From Coenobita brevimanus (Eukaryota > Arthropoda > Malacostraca > Decapoda > Coenobitidae), in assembly GCA_032717465.1 (NCBI GenBank), contig CM064683.1:34717542-34781541 (forward strand): a stretch of DNA of 64,000 nt. Direction: 5' to 3'. Below are positions 46,975 to 58,576 of this stretch, piece after piece. A model generated the notes under the pieces. The model made no database searches and had not been told where the DNA came from. It was given only the letters and a program-made list of their open reading frames with translations. The position numbers and the translations under genes are program-made. The number at the start of each line of letters is the position of its first letter. The first letter of the stretch is position 1.

Positions 46975-47139
46975 GCAGTAAGCCAAGTCTAATTATCACT
47001 GGGTATTTCTCAAGTATTATGAATGGTTCTAAGCCTTGTCACCAACAAGTGTTTTTATTATTGTTATTACTGAATTAATTTTCACTTGACCTAAATATCT
47101 TTTTTGTATTACTTACTGTTTATGAATATGTTGCACATG
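46561..47139. other. Unannotated AT-rich DNA with (CA)n(TA)n
   Basis: (CA)n at 46899-46932 and (TA)n at 46933-46972. Nothing else was recognised. Confidence 0.6.
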
Positions 47140-47249
47140 ATTTCTGGAGGCGCCCATCATCCGCCCACTTAGGGTAGCTCTACATTCAGTGGCAAGCCAG
47201 ATTATTTCCTCATAACCAGGATATCATTTAATATGCTGGATGGTACCCT
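47140..47249 (+). repeat. Dispersed repeat interrupted by the LTR element (left part)
   Basis: It matches 33545-33640: CTCTACATTCAGTGGCAAGCC, AACCAGGATATCATTTAATA and GCTGGATGGTACCCT. It continues after the LTR element at 51058 as TATAACCAACCAAC. Confidence 0.7.
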
Positions 47250-47855
47250 TGTTAGGACTCCATATTATAATTACAAATCATAATAGATAAATAGATAAAT
47301 AGATAGATAGAGAGACAGATAGAAGCAGGAAGTCAGATGATGAGCAGGTATTGTGTCTGCGAGAATCGAGCAATGCTAAACATGCTTACACACTCTTAAC
47401 TCAAGGAATGCTTTACAGGCACACGACAGCGCCTCGTGACCATACACACACATACACAAATACTCACACACAGGCTTCTAGAACTTTCCAACCACAGTGA
47501 ACACACGTGACACGACCCCTGCTACACCAGAATTTAGGAAAGAGAGCTCAGAAGGAGAGAGGCCATAGAATCGGCAGGTAGTGGGGAGAAAGGCTTAGTA
47601 ACTTGGAAGAGAGAGAGAGAGCGAGACAGGGACTCTACTTATACTCACTCGTGTGTGAGAGACTTGTTAATATTTCCAAGACAAATAAAAATAGTCCCAT
47701 ACTCTTCTTTATCTCTCCTGTCATTGCATGACAAATGGGAACCAAGATTATCTACTTACAAACATCTCAAGTATAACAACCGCTCGTCCACAAGTCTAAT
47801 ATATATAACTAACCTACAAACTTCACTACAAGTAACTACAAAGTCTTTTATGACA
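47250..47855 (+). repeat. 5' LTR (606 bp)
   Basis: TG...CA, with (GATA)-type repeats at the start and a short (GA)n at about 47608-47621. It is followed by TT and the primer-binding site. Confidence 0.9.
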
Positions 47856-47857
47856 TT

Positions 47858-47882
47858 TGGTAGCAGCAAACGTATACGAACC
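47858..47882 (+). promoter_or_regulatory. Primer-binding site, tRNA-Leu type, diverged
   Basis: TGGTAGCAGC, a few changed bases, then GTATACGAACC. It is aligned with the better-preserved tract at 22534-22494 (minus), which reads TGGTGGCAGC, GGTGG, GATACGAACC. Both have TACGAACC where the complement of a standard T loop gives TTCGAACC. Confidence 0.7.
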
Positions 47883-49324
47883 TGGTCTACGAATCAACAG
47901 TGAATTCCTACAAAATATCATGGTTGAAAACAAAAAAATACCTCTCACAACCAGCTCCTGACAGTATTCTCTCCAACCAGCCCCCTCCGTCTCCCCGATC
48001 ATCACGCTGATGAAGAGGTGAAGAGGTCACAGGACGCCTTGCAAGTAGTTTAACAAAGTACTGATACAAACAATCTTGAAATTTCTACGACGAACCAACG
48101 AACTACAACCATCTACAATCAGCTACAAGTAACAACTCTACGAGTCGTCTGTATAATCTTCTACACGCACCTACAAGTAGCGGCAGTCTTCATCCTACAA
48201 CGAGTAAATCACAAGAAAAAAGGACCGAGAATACATCGAGAAAGAACAAACAAAACAAACAAACGAAGAGTGAGATACGACTCACAACTCACAACAACCA
48301 GACCTCACCCTCCTCTCTCTGCTACATCCACCCAACCGCCACCGCTGACGCAGGAGTGAAGAGGTCAAGACAACGAAGCAAATACCAAGCCCATATTCAC
48401 AACTCATCTTACTCACTCATCTTCACTCAAGTTACTCATCGCTACTCATTTACTCACCACAGCTACCAGTGTGTGAAGTCGACGTCATCATGCGTGCTTG
48501 CTGAAAAGACGCCACGTCAATCAACTCACCACCTGCACCATCTCTAACACCATTCCCACCACGGTAAAAATTAGTGAGTTACATAGTTACTTCATTTATA
48601 CAATACACAGTGATAGACAACACATTTTGCACAAACATATAAAACGTGCTGTATACTTACAACTTACATACATATACCTAATTCAGTTATCTTCATAATT
48701 CAATCATTACATACTTGCACCAACAATAAATATTCTACACTGTATATATTCATTCATTTATTATAACATTTATTTACTACCAACGAGTGTTACCATTTAT
48801 ACCTACATAAAATACGTGTTACATACATACAGCTATACATTATTACATCTACAAAGTAATAAAGAAAATATACCATCACAATTACTCAGTGAGCGATTAA
48901 AAGAACTGTATTAAACATTAATTAAAGCTACCTAGTGGAAACAGATAAATTAAGTTACAAGGAAAACCAGAAAAAAAAAGAAAAAGAAAAAAATGGCCAA
49001 CACAAATGATGTTAGCAAGAATGAACATCTTCAACACAATCGTGAAGACAAAGATTTCCACACAATGCTGACACATATATTGCCCACGATAGGGACAAGT
49101 GAACAACAAGTCAGTGTATATAGTTAATACTGTATATAGTGTATATATATTTTTTATATAAAATAACAAAATATGGGGCTATATAATATCATTTTCAATA
49201 ATATCTGTGCAATATAAACTAAACCTTAAAAAAGGGTCCCAAGGAAATTAGCCAGCAATTATGCAACCATGAACAACACAGAAAAAGCGTAGACAAACGA
49301 AGAAAAACAAACTATAGAAAATCA

Positions 49325-49378
49325 ATACATACCAAAAAAAAAAAAGAAAAAAAAAAAAAAGAGAAAAAGAAATAAAGT
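49325..49378. repeat. A-rich tract in the LTR element
   Basis: Mostly A with scattered G and C, within the non-coding interior. Confidence 0.8.
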
Positions 49379-49544
49379 AAGATCACATTACAAACAAATG
49401 AAAATAAGTGTAAGTGTTACTACATATGCCAAAATACCACATAAACTACAAACAAAAAAGGAAATTGTTGTCTCCACAAGCTAGTGGCATGGCACATCAC
49501 TATCATCGACCGCAGCATGACCAGATTCAATGTCAGGTCTGCAA

Positions 49545-50060
49545 TTATTACAATTATGTAACTACAAACGATATGTAACAATTATGTAACGACAAACGAT
49601 TGCATTATGTTACACTTGCTACAATTATGTAACTACAAACAATATGTAACAATTATGTAACAGTTGCATTAACAAGATGTAACTTTTATGTAACTTTAAC
49701 TACAATTATGTAACTACAAACGATATGTAACAATTATATAATGACAAACGATTGCATTATGTTACACTTTGCCAATTATGTAACAGTTGCATTAACAAGA
49801 TGTAACTTTTATGTAACTTTAAGTACAATTATGTAACTACAAACAATATGTAACAATTATGTAACAGTTGCATTAACAAGATGTAACTTTTATTTAACTT
49901 TAACCACAATTATAAGGCCAAGACACTTATGTAACAGTTGCATTAACAAAATGTAACTACAATTATAAGGCCAACACAATTATGCATTACCACAATATTA
50001 TGTAACAATTCATAAAATATTACAATTATGTATTACCACAATATTACTACAATATTATGT
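49545..50060 (+). repeat. Higher-order minisatellite built on ACAATTATGTAAC
   Basis: ACAATTATGTAACTACAAAC recurs near 49550, 49622, 49706 and 49826. It alternates with AACAGTTGCATTAACAAGATG (near 49658, 49780, 49863 and a variant near 49932) and GACAAACGATTGCATTATG (near 49591 and 49743). The composite units are about 70-170 bp and each block has variants. It sits in the 3' part of the interior, just before the 3' LTR. Confidence 0.85.
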
Positions 50061-50420
50061 AAAGTCATACCATTATACCACAATTCTGTATTACCAGAAT
50101 CATCTTACAAGTTAGGTGAAATATTAGACATTACTAAAGGGATAACTCAATATGTAATGTGTAACCTAGCAGTATTGCCATTGCACAATTATATGCGTAC
50201 GTCTGTTGTACATGCACGTCTTACAAAGTGTCATACAACAACCATTGCATTTATTCAAATATGTATACAACTCGTTTAAAATGTAATATTATTGAATCAT
50301 TGCAATTTACTATGAATATTATATGTATACAATATTATAATCAATATTATGTACTAATAGATTAGCATATGTCAATGATAATTGTTGTTGGAGGACCTCC
50401 AGCTGCGTGTGCCGAGCATA

Positions 50421-50774
50421 TGTTAGGACTCCATATTATAATTACAAATCATAACAGATAAATAGATAAATAGATAGATAGAGAGACAGATAGAAGCAGG
50501 AAGTCAGATGAAGAGAAGGTATTGTGTCTGCGAGAATTGAGCAATGCTAAACATGCTTACACACTCTTAACTCAAGGAATGCTTTATAGGCACACGACAG
50601 CGCCTCGTGACCATACACACACATACACACATACTCACACACAGGCTTCTAGAACTTTCCAACCACAGTGAACACACGTGACACAACCCCTGCTACACCA
50701 GAATTTAGGAAAGAGAGCTCAGAAGGAGAGAGGCCATAGAATCGGCAGGTAGTGGGGAGAAAGGCTTAGCAACT

Positions 50775-50813
<39 letters not shown>

Positions 50814-51053
50814 CAGGGAAACAGGGACTCTACTTATACTCACTCGTGTGTGAGAGACTTGTTAATATTTCCAAGACAAATAAAAATAGTCCCATACTCT
50901 TCTTTATCTCTCCTGTCATTGCATGACAAATGGGAACCAAGATTATCTACTTACAAACAACTCAAGTATAACAACCGCTCGTCCACAAGTCTAATATATA
51001 TATAACTAATCTACAAACTTCTCTACAAGTAACTACAAAGTCTTTTTAAGACA
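50421..51053 (+). repeat. 3' LTR (633 bp)
   Basis: Same ends as the 5' LTR. A longer (GA)n at about 50779-50808 and a CAGGGAAACAGGG duplication near 50813 explain the size difference. Confidence 0.9.
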
Positions 51054-51184
51054 CCCTTATAACCAACCAACACGTGTTCCATACTTGCCAACAAGTTGGT
51101 TGGAGGAGGGTAAGTGTCCCACCCCGTAAACAACTAACTAAAATACAAACAAGAAGCCTCGGACTAGGACAGACCAACAAGTGA

Positions 51185-54100
51185 CGACTAAGGACAGAAC
51201 AAAGGACATGGTATGGACTATGATGTAGAATGTAAAAGGTGCAAATTATGAGGTGAATGAGAGAGAGATTGTACAGGTGCTTGAGGATGCAAAAGTGGTC
51301 ACATGTGGTTTAACTGAGGCTAAATGGTGAGGTGAGAGTGTGAAGGAGTGGTAGTATAGACGGGGTACATGCGCAATAGGTGAGAATGGGAGGGCAAAAG
51401 AGGGAGTGTGTATTGTGTGCTAGAGATGGAAGGGGAATATAAGAGAGTATGGATCACATGGTTCAAGGATTGTGTGGGTTAGATTGAAAGTTAGACAACA
51501 AATGTGGGTGATTTTTTGTGTTGCACTGACACAAGATCGTCCAAGCAGAGTGAAAGAAGAGTTCCTGGCAAATGTGGAAGCGTGCATAGAAAAGTTTGAA
51601 AGGAATGAGAAAGTGTTCTTGACTGGAGATATGAATGGAAAAGTAGGGAATGTGAATGTGGATGGAGTAGTTGGTGAGTGGAGTGTGCCTGCAGAAGTGG
51701 ATGAGAATGGCAGTGTTCTAGTGGAAACTTGTGTGAAGAGGGTGTTGGTGATAGCCAATTCCCTCTTTAGGCACAAAATGATACATAGGCATACGTGGCG
51801 AGAAGAGTGGGTGGTTTACTGAATGAACTGAAGGCAATGATTGTTTATGTGTGTGCGGATGACAAAAATAGAAGGTATGTAATGGATGCAAGAGCATAAT
51901 TATAAAGGTTGGGGGAGTGGACTCTCTGACGACTATTTGGTGGTGGTGAAAATCAAGATTCAAATGCAATGGAGAAATAGGAGGGAAGGGCAGGAGGAAG
52001 TAGTCCATACAAAGAGGGTAGAAAGGTTGCAAAAGGATGGAAAGAAAGCAGAATAAAAGAGAGAAGTGGAGGAGCGATAGGGTAAATATGATTTGGAGCA
52101 GATGGGAGAGGTGGAAAATGTGTGCAAGATATTCACAGACGAAATCTGTGCAGCTTGTGAGGTGCTGTGCGTGGTGAAGTGAAGATGAAAGGGAGTGCAA
52201 GGAACAGCATAGTGGAATGAAAAGGTGAGACAATGTGTGGTCCAAAAGAAGAATGCATATAGTGAGTGGATGGGAAGCAGGGGCATGAAGGAAGTTAAGA
52301 GAAAGAAGAGACAGTTTTATATAGAGGGGAAGAGAGAGTTGAAACAATTGGTTTGAGAGACTAAGAAGAACGTGGAGAAGGAATATGGAAGGAATTTGAG
52401 TGTAAAATGGAGGGAATGTAAGAAAACGTTCTGGAAAGATGTTAAGACAATTGGGCAGGGTGATAAAGAAGTTAACCGGGGATTGAAAGAAAGAAAATGG
52501 TAGACTAATAGTGAAGAAGGGAGAAAAAGCAAGCAGATGGAGAGAACACTTTAAGGAACTGTCGAACACAGAGAATGAAAGTAATGCGAGTGTAAATGGT
52601 TGGGGAGTGGCTGGGAGAAGAAGGGAGGTGAAAAGATAAGAAGAGATCAATGGGATTGAAGAAGCGGAATAAATGAAGAAAGTCAAAATGAGGAAAGCCC
52701 CATTAATTAATGGAGTGTGTGGTGAAATGCTGAAGCACGTGGAAGCAGTAGAATGAATATGGAAGATATTCAGATTGGCCTGGGAGGAAGGTAGAGTCCC
52801 GAAGGACTGGAAGTCCAGTTTAATTATTCCCCTATACAAAAGAATAGGGGAAAACGAAGTGTATGGTAATCATAGAGGCATTTGTCTTCTGTATGTAATA
52901 CGAAAAATATAAGATAGGACACTTACTGACAGAGTTAGGGAAAGAACAGACGAATTAGTAGAACAGGAAGGTTTTAGAAAGGAATGAGGTTGTGTTGATC
53001 AGATATTCATTCTTAGGTCTTTCGCGGAAAAGTTTCTTGGGTTGGGAAAAAAATTGTATGCTATCTTCATGGATTTAGAGAAAGCATATAACAGGGTGGA
53101 TAGACGAGGAATGTGGAAAATATGAATATGTGGTAAATGGGTAGTTGTTGAATGCCGTGAAGAGCATGTATGACGGTGCTAGGCAAAAGTGTGTGTGGAT
53201 AGTGAATTTTTCTATCTGAATGTCGAACTGAAACAAGGATGTGTCCGTCTCCATGGTTGTTCAGTTCGTACATGGATGGGGTGAGAAAAGAGATACAAGA
53301 TAGGGTAGTGGATGTTAGGACGGCCCCAAAGGAGAGAGGTCAGTGTTTGGAAACTTCCTGTACTGTTGTTTGTAGATGATACTGTATATAAGAGAAGACA
53401 GAGGGGCGCTGCAAAGCTTGGTGAATGAGTGTGGGAGAGTGTGTAAGAAACGGAGTCTAAAGGTGACTGTATTGAAGAGTAAAGTTATATGCTTTGAGAG
53501 AAATGAAGTCATTGAGTGTACAGTGAGGTTGGATGATGAGGAAATGGAAAAAGTAAGTCCATTTTGGGGAGGTGGTGGCTTAATCGGTAGAGAGGTGGCC
53601 TGCAGTCCTACCGGACCCAGGTTCAAATTCCGGCGCGGGCAGGGAACAGTTTAAGGATCTGAATTTCATAAAACCACACTTTACTGATCTGCCAGAAAAC
53701 CCACCGACATGTAAAAATATCCTGGCTAATAGCAACACACCAGTCCCGTATGAGAGCCCTAGCATGTATTGAATAAGGAAGGTGGGTGTTAGCGCCGAAG
53801 TGGTGACAACTAAAGGTGTGTGGTGTGTAGGAGGACTACTGGGCGTTGGGAGCAGGCTGTGAAGCCTATGCCCAGAGTTTGACACATGTAAAAAAAAAAA
53901 AAAAATGAATACTTGGGTAGTGTGATGAGTAAGGATGGAAGTTTGGAGGGCTATGTGCTTTAAAGGGTACAACAAGGAAGAAAGGTTGTCGGTTCGTTGA
54001 AAGCAGTGATAAGAAAGAGGGAAGTGGGCATAGAAGTAAATAAGTCGCTGCACGATAGTATTGTGATACCAAATCTGACATATGGAAGTGAAGCTTGGAT

Positions 54101-54523
54101 CTTGTTGGAAGGACACAAGTCATGAGTGAGAGCAGTGGAAATGAGTTATCTGAGAGGAGCATGTGGAGTTACGTGGAGAGACGGACTGATAATTGAGGAT
54201 GTGAAGAAGTGTTGTGGTGTGGATGTGGATGTGATAGAAAGCGTTAGGAGAAATGTACTGAGGTGGTTTGACCATGTGTTAAGGATGGATAGCGATAGAC
54301 TAACTAGGAGAGTGTACGTGAGTGAGGTGGAGGGAGGGAGAGGGAGGAGGAGGTCGAGGATGAGATGAAGGGATGGAGTGGAGAGGTATAATATTATGAG
54401 AGAGGGGGATGCGAGCAGGGAACAGGGCAGTGAAATGGCGGGGGACGGGGCGACATGGAAGCGATTTGTTTGTTGCCATCCCTTGCGGGATTAAGATGTC
54501 TGGCAAAAGAGAGATAGATAGAT
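51185..54523 (+). mobile_element. RTE-like LINE copy C, nearly complete but decayed, with (GATA)n tail
   Basis: The endonuclease starts near 51227 (NVKGANYEVNE), with LTEAKW near 51316. The open frame 51472-51822 carries VWVRLKVRQQMWVIFCVALT-like sequence, FLTGDMNGKVGNVNVDG (the GDxN motif) and HRHTWREE. Next come KGKRELKQL near 52325, REHFKELS-like sequence near 52535, a degraded first catalytic region (FMDLEKAYNRVDRRGMWK near 53069), LKQGCV near 53228, FVDDT near 53370 and KVTVLKSKVICFERNEVIEC near 53460. A SINE interrupts here. The ORF end at 54126-54368 reads VRAVEMSYLRGACGVTWRDG, VLRWFDHVLRMDSDRLTRR. Stops abound. It ends TTAAGATGTCTGGCAAAAGAGAGATAGATAG (in parts), as in copies A and B. 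Confidence 0.85.
53565..53904 (+). mobile_element. tRNA-derived SINE inserted in LINE copy C, with poly(A) tail
   Basis: The head is GGAGGTGGTGGCTTAATCGG (A box TGGCTTAATCGG), then GGACCCAGGTTCAAATTCCGG (B box GGTTCAAATTCC) about 35 bp later. The body of about 250 bp contains CCACCGACATG and TTAGCGCCGAAGTGGTGAC. A-tail at 53889-53904. Copy D of the LINE (61720-61740) shows the uninterrupted sequence: CGTCCATTTAAGTACTTGGG there, against GTCCATTTT | SINE | GAATACTTGGG here. Confidence 0.85.
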
Positions 54524-54794
54524 AATATATGTGCATCTTTGTATTTACATGTGAATGTATGTTTGTAAATGTGTGTCATTATGTATGTGTGAACGTATGT
54601 TTTTATGAATGTATATATCTAAGTGCATGTGTATGTATGTATGTATGTAAAAAAATGTAAGTAAATATATGTGTATATATATATGTATGTGTCTGGATGA
54701 ATGTACTAGCATGTATGGATGAATATATGAAAGTGTTTATATACATATCTATGTATATATTCCCGAACATATACATATAACATAGCTTGAGAGA
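54524..54794. other. AT-rich DNA with TATG/TGTA-type repeats
   Basis: Degenerate ATGTATGT and TATATATG strings. No gene. Confidence 0.6.
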
Positions 54795-55708
54795 CAGGAG
54801 AGACACTTACATGTAGGGAGGAATAGAGAGGTTAAAAGAATAGTAAGAGAGTCCAACAAGAGAGTGGATGAGGAAATTGGAAGGAATTTGAGAGTAAAGT
54901 GGAAGGAATGTAAGAATATGTTTGTGAATGAGATAAAGAGAGTTAGACAGGATGATAAAGAAGTTAGAATGGAGTGAAAGATAAAGATGGTAGATCGATA
55001 GTGGAGAAAGAAGAAAACGTGAGCAGATGGAGAGAAAACTTCAAGAAATTGTTAAACATAATGAATGAAGGTAATGCGAGTAAAACTGGCTGGGGAATGG
55101 CTGGGAGAAGGAGAAAGGTGAGAAGAGAGAAAGAAATCAGTAGGATGGAAGTGGTGGAAGCAATTATGAAAGCCGAAATGGGGAAAGTTCCAGGAATTGA
55201 TGGAGTGTAGGGTGAAATGCTGAAGCATGAGGGAGAGACAGTAGTAGAATGGGTATGGAAGATGTGCAGATTGGCCTGGGAGGAAGGTAGAGTCCTGGAG
55301 GATTAGAAGTCAAGTATAATTATTCCCCTGTACAAAGGAAAGGGAGAAAAAGAAGTTTGTCTTTATCACTGGGGCATTGGTCTTTTTAGAGTAATTGGAA
55401 AAGTTTATGGTAGGATACGAAGTGACAGAGTTAGAGAACTATCAGAGGAATTAGTTGGAGAAGAAGAGGGAGGTTTTAGGAAGGGAAGAGGTTGTGTAGA
55501 TCAGATACTCATCCTTAGATCCTTAGAAGAAAAGCTTCTAGAGAAGGGAAAGAGTTTGCATATTGTCTTCATGGATTTGGAGAAAGGATATGACAGAGTG
55601 AATAGGCAAGGAATGTAGAAAATATGAAGAATATAATATGGTGTAAACGGGAAGCTGTTGAATGCCGTGAAGAGTTAATACGAGGATGCTAAGGCTGCTG
55701 TGAGTGTC

Positions 55709-56754
55709 TGTCGCAGGGTTTTGTGAATTTATATTAAGGAATACTTTATAATGTTATTTGTCAATATTAACAATGAATTGACTTGTGAAAATCAAGTAAT
55801 GACTGATGCTTTATGCCGGCTTACTTCGCCAATTCTCTAAGGACGAGAATTTTTAGACTTTCTCAACAGTACACAGCAAAGACTAATTACTCACACGCGC
55901 TGTTTGTTAGTACTGTTGGCCTCTGGAGAAAGTGACTTCACCCCTGACAATCAATAACTAATACTAATAGTAATAACAGGTTCTTGCCGGTGCATTAACT
56001 CCTGGTTGCACAACGGATTTAAGTTAATAAAAAGGACCGGCCTAAGTACCAGTTACGAATAATGCAAAGCATTTATGCAAACTAGGAGCTATAACTAAAA
56101 TAAGCTTAATGTGGAGAAATAAAACACGAGTTTACATTACATTAAGCTCAAGAAAAAGAACTGTAAATTTATTAATAACAATGAAATAAATTTACATTAC
56201 ATAAGTCTCAAAATGACTTCAAAATAACAAGGAGAATACACTCACTCACTCATTCAAACGCTAACACTTAAACCTAGGAAAAACGAAAGAAATACTGGTC
56301 AGAGAGTGGGCTAAGCGGAATGGACTGGGCATCGTTGATGAGGAAGGACGCTGCCACACACGCTGAACCTCTCGCCGATTCACGCTAGGTGGAGATTCAG
56401 GAACTCGCTGCTCCACACTGGGCCCAATCGAACCTACTCCCACGGTACTCTAATCCTGACTAAATTCAAACAAGCGAGGCGAGGGCTGAGGCCAGCCACT
56501 AACTGGTAACAGCTAACGGAAAGAGAGTGAGCGAAACACGCCCATAATAAATCACTCAGCGAAAGTGCTAATGTCACGCGCAAGGACGATCACTCATGAA
56601 ACAGTGAAAAATTGTTCTGAAAACACTCCCAATCGGGTGAATACGTGGCGGTTGACTGAGTGATACTTACTGGGATTCCACTAGAATTGGTGGTTTTCCA
56701 CCAAAGTTCAATGTCACTAGTTCGTTTAGATACAGAATGTGCCAATTCATGACA
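55709..56754 (-). repeat. LTR downstream of the gypsy genes (3' LTR in element orientation)
   Basis: 1046 bp, TG...CA. No clear polypurine tract was seen inside it: the adjoining minus-strand sequence reads GATGAGGCGTAA before the LTR. Confidence 0.85.
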
Positions 56755-57292
56755 TTACGCCTCATCAAAATCAAAATTATTTTCCCTCAGGAAAAAAAAA
56801 AATTCAATTTACATACATATAAATCCTAACTCAGTCACACAAGATTCATACTGTGGTGTGTGTGCGATCCTGCTACAGGAGAAAGTCACAGTCGCCAGAG
56901 AAAAAAACTCGAATTTACATTAATTGAAGCAGGCTTGAGGAAAAAACTCCGTGACGACGGTGAAAAATCCTGTACTCAGGTCAAACTGAGCGAAAAGTTC
57001 GCTACATTTACATTAACAACTAATTGTTATGTAGCGTGATGTATGTAATACACAGTGTAGGTGTGACAGTTGTGGTGTAACAGTGCCTACATGTAAAATT
57101 ATGTAATACAAATTAATAGTAAAGAGACGACGAGGCAGAAGGGAAGAGGCGGCAGCATGCAACAGGGACGACCAGCTGATCTGCACGACAATGCTGCACC
57201 TGCCACCTGCACCTGCAAAAGGAATCAAGGTGGAGCATCAAAAGTGTCATTTCTCTCTCTCTCTCTGCCAAGCAATCAGTACTTATGTTATT

Positions 57293-57509
57293 ATTAACCA
57301 GGAAATGTAGTCTTTGGATTTACAAATCTCTCAGAACCTTGTAGTTTACTGGTTAAGCTTATTAACCAGGAAACGTGCCAGTTCTTGAATTTACAAATCT
57401 CTGAGAACGGGCAGTTTACTAGTTAACCTAACATTATTAACCAGGAAACGTGCCTGTTCTTGAATTTACAATTCTCTGAGAATGGGCAGTTTACTGGTTA
57501 ACCTAACAC
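57293..57509 (-). repeat. Three tandem units of about 70 bp in the gypsy 3' non-coding region
   Basis: Units start ATTAACCAGGAAA at 57293, 57361 and 57435. Each contains TGAATTTACAA or TGGATTTACAA, TCTCTGAGAA (or TCTCTCAGAA) and AGTTTACTGGTTAA (or AGTTTACTAGTTAA). Units 2 and 3 are most alike. Confidence 0.9.
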
Positions 57510-57725
57510 AACACTTACGAGTAATGACAGGAAGCTGAGAATCGCTACGCAATCTCGGGCAGGTCACATTTTAACACCCACCATGGATGTGAACACTCAT
57601 GTGGATAATGTGCATTCTCCAGGAATCCTCAGAGAGGCCCACAGCTCGAGACGTTCCACAAGGTAATTCATACACAGCCTCAGACTGTCTCTGCGGGGTT
57701 CTCGAACTTCCTCCTTAACTTACGG

Positions 57726-58576
57726 TACATTATGTGTGTACAGGCCCTGGACATACTGTGTCCTGTGGGGCCAATGGGTGAGACGTCAGGTCTGCATCCA
57801 CTTCACCACTGCCCTGTCTCTCAACTGACTCAGAGATTACAGGTGTGGTTTCAAATGGCACAGGAAGGACCTGTCCCTGATTAGTGTTACATGGACATAC
57901 ATTGCAGGAACACACAAAACTATCTATTTCTCGTCCCATCCCTGGCCAGAAAAAGTAACCACGGATACGACCCTGGGTTTTCCTTTTGCCCATGTGACCT
58001 CCTGAGGCTGAACAATGACCCCATTCTAACACAGCTAGGCAGTATTTGGCGGGAACGACAAACTGCAGTCGAACCTCGCCCTGAGGTGTTCGTGACTCAC
58101 GGTACAGCCGTCCTTGTTTACAAAGGAACTTGGCTTGACCTCCCCATGAATACTTTATCACTCTACCCTCTTGTTTCTTCCGCATGGCAGCAAGTGTTGG
58201 GTCAGAATGTTGTTCTTGAGAAACAACTTGGCTACACATCAGATCTTGCGGCGATTCAATGGTCACTGGGGTGACACAGTTTGGAGCCTCAGCCATGGCT
58301 CGTGTTGCTGCAGCCGAAGTCTGAGTAGCATCATCTTCGGTGCAACTATGTTTGGCACCGGGAATATTGCCTATGATGAGGTCAAACAAAGGTTCTGGCA
58401 TGACAACTGTGACTGTCGCACCAGTGTAAAATGGAGATGCCACCTGGATACATGCCTCAGGGAACAATCTCACTGATCCATCAATAAGGTTAGCTTGGAT
58501 GTGTCGACCTGTGTACTCCTCAGGCTGAACTAGACTCTGCCTGACAGAGCAATTTGAGGAATGCCTCCCACAAACC
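57726..58576 (-). pseudogene. Gypsy pol remnant: protease C-terminus joined to integrase zinc finger
   Basis: The frame opens near 58565 with SVRQSLVQPEEYTGRHIQ, then LFDLIIGNIPGAKHS, the C-terminal motif of a gypsy-type aspartic protease. The catalytic D-S/T-G is not seen at the junction with the Gag frame. After about 60 residues come GRLYRESRTPQGEVRLQFV and LEWGHCSASGGHMGKRKTQ, then GYFFWPGMGREIDSFVCSCN and VC: an H-x6-H, C-x2-C zinc finger of integrase. It stops after VPFETTPVISE and an unrecognised tail, without the integrase DDE core. No reverse transcriptase lies between protease and integrase. This could be a deletion or the protease-integrase order known in the Gmr1-like group; the sequence alone does not decide. 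Confidence 0.75.

Larger units (their letters stand above)
47250..51053 (+). mobile_element. Complete non-autonomous (LARD-like) LTR retrotransposon
   Basis: The LTRs lie at 47250-47855 and 50421-51053. Each starts TGTTAGGACTCCATATTATA and ends in CA, and they look almost identical outside the GA array, suggesting recent insertion. CCCT flanks both sides (47246-47249 and 51054-51057) as a 4-bp target duplication. Reading the duplicated base on the LTR end as part of it gives 5 bp, ACCCT. A tRNA-Leu-type primer-binding site begins at 47858. The 2.57-kb interior has no gag or pol: the longest frame is about 80 codons. It is A/C-rich on the sense strand and ends with a short tandem repeat array. 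Mobilisation would need another element's proteins. Confidence 0.9.

Noticed and set aside
49545..50060. CRISPR-like array because blocks repeat at intervals
   Set aside because: Repeats and spacers both recur and vary, and the context is a eukaryotic LTR element. It is a minisatellite.
51718..52839. 373-codon minus-strand open frame
   Set aside because: It is antisense to RTE-like LINE copy C, whose endonuclease motifs read on +. The G- and A-rich sense strand leaves few stops on the opposite strand.
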